Notes under the pieces: generated by a model
What the model was told of the DNA's origin: nothing
What the model saw: only the letters and a program-made list of their open reading frames with translations
The model's database searches: none
Translations under genes and position numbers: made by a program
From: Halpernia frigidisoli
GTDB taxonomy: Bacteria; Bacteroidota; Bacteroidia; Flavobacteriales; Weeksellaceae
Direction of reading: 5' to 3'
DNA length: 64,000 nt
Assembly (NCBI RefSeq): GCF_900113805.1
Contig: NZ_FOQT01000001.1
Span: 972,411 to 1,036,410 of the forward strand
Shown here: piece after piece, positions 60,101-64,000 of the stretch
Layout: the number at the start of each line of letters is the position of its first letter
Position numbering within the stretch: the stretch's first letter is position 1

Positions 60101-61885
60101 ATAATTTAAATTTAAACTCGAAACATCTGCTAAAAAATCACCTTTTAAATTATTTGTACTAAAATCAAAAAAACCGTTGACATTTGCTTTTACCTGTTCA
60201 TCATTAATATTGGCGATGCCGCGGTAAGTTTTATGATCTAAAATACCGTCTAAATAAATATTATTGATTTCTTTACCTAAAATTTCTACCCGTGAGATCT
60301 GAGATTTGGTTTTTAAAACAATTTTGTTGACATCCAGACTTTGACCATTTAAGTTAAATTTCCCTGAAAGCAAACCAACCTGCTGATTTTTTGTGATCAC
60401 GGAGGTATTTAAATTATTGACTTCCGCGTAACCCCGAAATTTTGGGAGATCTGTGCTAAAATCTTCTAGATAAAAACTCGAAATTTTTGCCTGTCCTATT
60501 CCCGTGATCAAACTTCCTGCCGGCACGAATATCTGCTTAGGTGTTACTCTCACTGCGCCAGCATATTTTAAACGACCAAATTCATCCGCAAAATTTTTCA
60601 TTTTTGACGAAATAAATGTTGGCAACATTGCCTTCAGATCGATGTAAGTTAAATCCGTCGAAAGACGATTGGTCTCGATCTGAAAGTTTCCTTTTAAAAG
60701 ATTTGTGGCTTTTAACGTAGAAGTATTAATTGCCACCTGTTTATTACCAACCTGAAAATTTTCCAGATAAAATTTATTTAAAGCACCATTCATCTTTCCA
60801 GAGACAGAAAAAGGTTTGTAATTATCCCATCTTGTCATAAAATAACTGAGATCATAACCAGAAAGTTGACTTCCTTTTTTAAGATTAAAGTCTAATTTAA
60901 CTTTGTCTGCAAAATCCTGCCAGCCGGTTTTTGGGTCCAGATTAAAAACAATATCGCCAATAAGTAAACTGTGGTCGGTATTAAAAGTGAGATCTTTCAG
61001 AATAAGAGACTTTGGAGTATAGGAAAAATCGGTTGAAAAAGTTTCTACCTGTGTCGTTTTGCCCCAACGCTTTGTATTAAAGGAAAAATTATTGATCTGT
61101 GCTGATACATTTGCGCCATTTACTTTTAAAACAGGTACTTTTAAATTAACATTGTCTGCGATAACCCATCTTCCGGCATCTCCTTCATGATTTTGATTGA
61201 TGATCGAAACTTTACTGTTTAAAATATACAACCGCGTATTCATTTGAAAAACACCGGTTTTTTTCTTTTTATCTGAAGAAAATTTATCAATAAAAGAGAT
61301 AAAATTAGCTTTATTTTCTCCCTTGTAAGTCACCACTTTAATATCTGCATTGCTTAAAGTAAGCGAGCGGAACTTAATATCATTTGGATTACTGATAATG
61401 GAAAACCAATCTGAACTGGCCGTAAAATCCCGAACTTTTATAAAATCAAGACCTTTATCATCCTGAATTTTTAAACCCTGAATACGAACAACTCCAAAAA
61501 TATCCACATCCACATTTTGAGTGGTCATTTTTGCTTTAAAATCACTATTCAGCAATTTAATTGCCTGATTTGCAACGTATCGTTTCGTTACCGGCAAATT
61601 GATTGCGATAAAAATCAAGATCACCAAGCTTAAAACTGACCAAAAAAGAATCAGTAACAATTTTGCCCACCAAGTGTAGCTCGTCACATCTTTTACAGCC
61701 TGATTTCCAAATTCTTTTGCAGTTTCAATCGGATGCTCAACTGTATCTTTAAGCAAATTTTTGGCATCTTCAACCGTTTTTACAACGTTGTCTTCAATAT
61801 CAGAAACCTTTTGACCGACTTGCTCCGAGAGGGTTTTTTTTTCGTGATCCGAATTATTATTTTTATTATTTTCTATCTTTGCCAT
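57101..61885 (-). CDS. TamB-like translocation and assembly module protein
   Basis: This 1594-residue protein is counted from the ATG at 61885-61883, beginning MAKIENNKNNNSDHEKK; an in-frame codon 15 bases upstream is less likely. Residues 73-97 form a single inner-membrane segment (WWAKLLLILFWSVLSLVILI). The rest is a long periplasmic beta-rich region (AsmA-like at the N-terminus) and a C-terminal TamB/DUF490 domain (about 1150-1560) that ends in a charged, Lys/Asn-rich tail. TamB-type proteins bridge inner and outer membrane, in outer-membrane protein assembly or lipid transport. Its start codon lies two bases from that of tsaD on the other strand. Confidence 0.88.
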   Translation of the reverse strand: MAKIENNKNNNSDHEKKTLSEQVGQKVSDIEDNVVKTVEDAKNLLKDTVEHPIETAKEFGNQAVKDVTSYTWWAKLLLILFWSVLSLVILIFIAINLPVTKRYVANQAIKLLNSDFKAKMTTQNVDVDIFGVVRIQGLKIQDDKGLDFIKVRDFTASSDWFSIISNPNDIKFRSLTLSNADIKVVTYKGENKANFISFIDKFSSDKKKKTGVFQMNTRLYILNSKVSIINQNHEGDAGRWVIADNVNLKVPVLKVNGANVSAQINNFSFNTKRWGKTTQVETFSTDFSYTPKSLILKDLTFNTDHSLLIGDIVFNLDPKTGWQDFADKVKLDFNLKKGSQLSGYDLSYFMTRWDNYKPFSVSGKMNGALNKFYLENFQVGNKQVAINTSTLKATNLLKGNFQIETNRLSTDLTYIDLKAMLPTFISSKMKNFADEFGRLKYAGAVRVTPKQIFVPAGSLITGIGQAKISSFYLEDFSTDLPKFRGYAEVNNLNTSVITKNQQVGLLSGKFNLNGQSLDVNKIVLKTKSQISRVEILGKEINNIYLDGILDHKTYRGIANINDEQVKANVNGFFDFSTNNLKGDFLADVSSLNLNYFSNSPSLQNFSGKINAKIAMTSLNDLILDANLQNVDFSTANQRFNIPNGDIKTYFENGSRIVNVAIPDVVNGEIAGKFNLGDLAGMVQNGLNKILAGSGVQKSFRGQDFKYNFDVQQALISYFQPNVSIPNGLKVEGSFDGNSNNLVLNADASSLKYLMTKTEEISEADKALALANPSYRIQERALVAKDSAMVDQISIKINTANLDGQLQANIGRIAYNSNILKDISLKGRNEGDKILHLAANFKLGSPQEEIDEKLNDYAINLNQTTNAEGDYVVRFEPTQIKLKNVIWSIDTSPELNESITYRKKTKDFLIENFWIYSDESELLLRNAVFKSAKDFTAEGEVKNFQLSKILALSKSENSMDITGVANGTFQLEMDKSNLKPIIDFNIENIVLNGQKMGNILIEAKNSSSPNIFDISAKVLSSDTFGNNTLNLTGTVNNNTKSPTLDLTAAMDQFDLAFTQEFVKTVFGNVRGKASGNLKISGTLANIDYSGDIAMKKFGLKLLFTGVDYSFDDTVIPLSKGLAVLNDIGIKDGRTNSKGSISGAIQFESLASLGVNLVMRADNLLLLDTQQKDFDLFWGRVYGKGDLFVDGPVSALNISTPNMKALNNSIFTFNSNSTANVEEFKMLRFLEKDKAGTVTVQDRKKYGANMNVDFTLDVDKGTTVNVLVGDDVGDISVRGDATNLKFNLGRNGNIAMNGKYLVDNGTFVSKSILNRTFQIAKNSSIEWDGNALAPVLDINANYLRTVTNAGEYLNVGLLQPITVVLTTKITQTLNNPKIALDVSAPDVSSQIKETLAAKMSQEDEKVLQFGSILVLNSFNVQNSGGINFNVGKTAENTGYAILLKQLGSVLNSISNEFQVNLDYIQGDQASNTGDRANAGVSIVLSPRVTLKTGLGIPLSKSSDANVNYLSGEGIVEYDFSKKNDGSRIVRFYSKPSNIGLVGGGTTGNSGANQSYGAGVVYSKSFNTIFKRNRKNKNNQSENAEIKKDSIKIDTLK
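61874..61881 (+). promoter_or_regulatory. Putative -7 box for tsaD inside the first codons of the TamB gene
   Basis: TATCTTTG matches TAnnTTTG, spans the tamB start region (its first codons run 61885 downward on the minus strand) and ends 6 bases before the tsaD ATG. The tsaD mRNA would be leaderless. Confidence 0.45.
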
Positions 61886-61887
61886 AT

Positions 61888-62904
61888 ATGAGCGACACAA
61901 TTATTTTAGGTATAGAATCTTCTTGCGACGATACTTCTGCGGCGGTTATTAAAAATAATACAATATTATCCAATATCGCTGCAACTCAAAAAGTACACAT
62001 AGAATATGGTGGCGTGGTTCCGGAATTGGCTTCCAGAGCGCATCAGCAAAACATTATTCCTGTTGTACAAAAAAGTCTGTCAGTAGCAAATATACAACAA
62101 AAAGATATTTCTGCGATCGGTTTTACACGCGGTCCAGGACTTTTGGGTTCGCTCCTGGTTGGGACGTCTTTTGCTAAATCTTTGGCGATGAGTTTAGATG
62201 TTCCGTTGATTGAAGTTAATCATTTGCAAGCGCATATTTTAGCCCATTTTATTGATGACGCCAATCCAAAACCACCAAAATTTCCTTTTTTATGTTTAAC
62301 TGTAAGTGGCGGTCACACGATGATTGTCTTGGTTAAAGATTATTTTGAAATGGAAATTATCGGCAAAACTTCTGATGACGCCGCAGGTGAAGCCTTTGAT
62401 AAAATTGGGAAAATTTTCGATCTGGATTATCCAGCAGGTCCGATTGTTGATAAATTAGCGAAATTGGGCGATGGAAATAAGTTTAAATTCAACAAGCCAA
62501 AAATTGATAATTACGATTATTCTTTCAGCGGTATAAAAACTTCGGTTTTATATTTTATCCAAAAACAGGAAAAAGAAAATCCGGATTTTGTTAAAGAAAA
62601 TTTGAATGATTTATGCGCTTCTGTTCAAAAAGCAATTGTTGAAATTTTGATGGACAAATTAGAAAAAGCGGCGAAAGATTTAAAAATTAATGAAGTTGCA
62701 ATTGCCGGCGGCGTTTCGGCCAATTCTGGTTTAAGAGAAGCCTTGAAACAAAATGAAGAAAAATTAAACTGGCAAACGTACATTCCCAAATTCGAATACA
62801 CGACAGATAACGCAGCAATGATTGCAATGGTCGCAAAATTAAAATTTGAAAAAGGTGAATTTACTGATATTACTGCGGTTGCAACTTCACGATATGAAAT
62901 TTAA
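61888..62904 (+). CDS. tsaD: tRNA N6-threonylcarbamoyladenosine transferase subunit TsaD
   Basis: TsaD transfers the threonylcarbamoyl group from TC-AMP to A37 of ANN-decoding tRNAs, with TsaB and TsaE. The 338-residue protein has ILGIESSCDDTS (6-17), VVPELASRAHQQN (43-55) and the metal-binding NHLQAHILAH (His112, His116). SGGHTMIV lies near 140-147, then the C-terminal AIAGGVSANS and TDNAAMIAM. I use the ATG at 61888 (MSDTIILG); a TTG 9 bases upstream lies inside the -7 box. It is followed by rsmE after 3 bases. Confidence 0.96.
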   Translation: MSDTIILGIESSCDDTSAAVIKNNTILSNIAATQKVHIEYGGVVPELASRAHQQNIIPVVQKSLSVANIQQKDISAIGFTRGPGLLGSLLVGTSFAKSLAMSLDVPLIEVNHLQAHILAHFIDDANPKPPKFPFLCLTVSGGHTMIVLVKDYFEMEIIGKTSDDAAGEAFDKIGKIFDLDYPAGPIVDKLAKLGDGNKFKFNKPKIDNYDYSFSGIKTSVLYFIQKQEKENPDFVKENLNDLCASVQKAIVEILMDKLEKAAKDLKINEVAIAGGVSANSGLREALKQNEEKLNWQTYIPKFEYTTDNAAMIAMVAKLKFEKGEFTDITAVATSRYEI

Positions 62905-62907
62905 ATT

Positions 62908-63600
62908 ATGAAACTATTTTTTGGTGATATTTTTCCTGAAGTTAAAATTAACGAAGATGAGCAGACGCACATTTTAAAAGTTTTGCGGATGAAATCTGGC
63001 GAAGAACTTTTTGTAACTGACGGGAAAGGAAATTTAGCGCAGGGAAATTTAGTTTTAGAAGGAAAAAAAGCAATTTTAAACGTTCTAAGTATCAAAGAAA
63101 ATTTACCACAATTTTCTCCAAAACTTCATATTGCGATTGCGCCAACAAAAAATTTAGATCGGATAGAATTTTTTGTTGAAAAAGCCACAGAAATGGGAAT
63201 TTCAGAGATCACTTTTTTGCAGACGGAAAAAACAGAACGAAAATTTTTAAATCTTGATAAAATTGAGAAAAAGATGATTTCGGCGGGCAAACAAAGTTTA
63301 AGATTTCATTTTCCTAAAATAAATGAAATGGTTAAACTTTCAGAATTTTTGCAAAATGTCGATTCTGATAGTACATTTGTGGCGCACTGCAATGAAAATT
63401 TAAAAAGAATTAATTTGAAGGAGATTAATTTATTAGAAAACTATACTTTTCTAATCGGCCCGGAAGGCGATTTTTCTGATAAAGAAATCGAACTTTTAGC
63501 ATCAATAAATATTAAAGCAGTCTCACTTGGTGATCAACGATTACGTACAGAAACTGCAGGCATTTTTGTTGCTGCGTGGAATTATTACAAAATGATTTGA
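62908..63600 (+). CDS. rsmE: 16S rRNA uridine-1498 N3-methyltransferase
   Basis: RsmE methylates U1498 in 16S rRNA. The 230-residue protein has an N-terminal PUA-like domain (1-70, HILKVLRMKSGEELFVTDGKG) and a SPOUT knot with LIGPEGDFSDKEIE (near 188-201) and LGDQRLRTETAG (about 210-221), which bind SAM. Length is normal. It is cotranscribed with tsaD. Confidence 0.95.
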   Translation: MKLFFGDIFPEVKINEDEQTHILKVLRMKSGEELFVTDGKGNLAQGNLVLEGKKAILNVLSIKENLPQFSPKLHIAIAPTKNLDRIEFFVEKATEMGISEITFLQTEKTERKFLNLDKIEKKMISAGKQSLRFHFPKINEMVKLSEFLQNVDSDSTFVAHCNENLKRINLKEINLLENYTFLIGPEGDFSDKEIELLASINIKAVSLGDQRLRTETAGIFVAAWNYYKMI

Positions 63601-63638
63601 AAAAACTCTGTATATAAAATTTTACAGCGTATTTGTTT

Positions 63639-63646
63639 TATTTTTG
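63639..63646 (+). promoter_or_regulatory. Putative -7 box for the last gene
   Basis: TATTTTTG matches TAnnTTTG, ending 12 bases before the ATG at 63659. Confidence 0.45.
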
Positions 63647-63658
63647 CAAAAAAAACAA

Positions 63659-64000
63659 ATGCCAAAAATTTCCTTCTACTCAAAGATTTTTCTATTCACA
63701 ATTCTACTTGTGTTCACCGTTTTTTCAGGTCAAAAATTGATCAATCATACCACCAATTATTTTGGCCCGAACGCCAATCCTGTTCCTGATTTTACGGATG
63801 CAACCATTCCAAAATTTACAGAATTTTCAGTTTATGGCGATTATTATTTTGGCAAAGGTGATGAAACTGTAAATCCTTATTTAAAAGCAGAAATTCCATT
63901 AATTTCGGAAAAAATTTCTGTCAAAGTTTGGGCAGTTCCTTTTGAATATTACAATGTGACCGATGCTGTAAAGGAACGCCGCGGAATGCAGAAAAATTCA
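63659..64000 (+). CDS. Start of an exported protein of unknown function
   Basis: The ATG at 63659 opens a frame that runs to the window end (114 residues so far). The N-terminus is a signal peptide (MPKISFYSKIFLFTILLVF, then TVFSG). The mature part begins QKLINHTTNYFGPNANPVPD and continues with strand-like stretches such as FSVYGDYYFGKGDETV, consistent with an outer-membrane or cell-surface protein. I cannot name a family from this fragment. Confidence 0.72.
   Translation, partial: MPKISFYSKIFLFTILLVFTVFSGQKLINHTTNYFGPNANPVPDFTDATIPKFTEFSVYGDYYFGKGDETVNPYLKAEIPLISEKISVKVWAVPFEYYNVTDAVKERRGMQKNS

Noticed and set aside
1-64000. tRNA and rRNA genes
   Set aside because: I looked through the gaps between genes for cloverleaf-like GC-rich sequence and the conserved TTC loop, and found none. 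A tRNA search program would be decisive.

Overview
The window is AT-rich, densely coded chromosomal DNA from a member of the Bacteroidota, most likely the Flavobacteriia and close to Chryseobacterium or Kaistella. The evidence is threefold. Many genes are preceded by the Bacteroidota -7 promoter box TAnnTTTG rather than by a Shine-Dalgarno site. The gene families fit the group (SatD/DUF3307 pair, DUF5700 protease, sodium:solute symporter, split transketolase, TamB next to tsaD). Signal peptides and lipoboxes are of the flavobacterial type. I see no rRNA, tRNA, CRISPR array, prophage or intact insertion sequence. This placement is inference from gene content, without a database search.

Layout. 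1-7.2 kb: purine synthesis on the minus strand (purB, purL, and purC cut by the window edge), with a SatD-like/DUF3307 pair forming an operon with purC behind an AT-rich tandem repeat. 7.3-10.8 kb: a thioredoxin lipoprotein, a lipid A-type acyltransferase, a GT2 glycosyltransferase, a DnaQ-like exonuclease and apaG. 10.9-15 kb: 2-oxoglutarate dehydrogenase E2 and E1. 15.3-24 kb: an SRPBCC-like protein and the glycogen operon glgB-glgA-glgC, with a divergent glycogen-binding-domain esterase that overlaps an M17 aminopeptidase. 24.2-30.5 kb: a six-gene same-strand cluster of ligase-like enzymes (ATP-grasp, esterase, ATP-grasp, YbdK/GCS2-type ligase, class I glutamine amidotransferase, uncharacterised ATP-grasp-like protein). 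This is the best candidate for a poorly described pathway. 30.5-31 kb: a RelE/ParE-type toxin-antitoxin pair. 31-36.4 kb: the cyanophycin locus, with cphA divergent from cphB, an SDR-like gene and isoaspartyl peptidase.

36.5-47.4 kb: pheS, YceI lipoprotein, an orphan ABC ATPase, a PhnA-like protein, an RsmB-like RNA methyltransferase, asnB, an MFS exporter, a TMEM175-family pseudogene with two nonsense codons, a small GNAT protein and a lipoprotein. 47.5-56 kb: sodium:solute symporter, GIY-YIG/DUF4357 protein, DUF5700 metalloprotease, HicAB, split transketolase, a Crp/Fnr regulator and a ketopantoate reductase-like gene. 56-64 kb: a small membrane protein, an Lrp/AsnC regulator, TamB, tsaD, rsmE and the start of an exported protein.

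Functional theme. About 20 kb in the middle is devoted to reserve polymers: glycogen synthesis plus a possible glycogen-bound esterase, and cyanophycin synthesis, depolymerisation and dipeptide cleavage. The ligase cluster lies directly between them, and asnB and aminopeptidase genes are nearby. Among noncoding features, a family of four dispersed intergenic repeats (15.2, 40.1, 52.8 and 56.0 kb) stands out: conserved blocks enclose a variable but always self-complementary hairpin, and an outer stem changes sequence compensatorily between copies.
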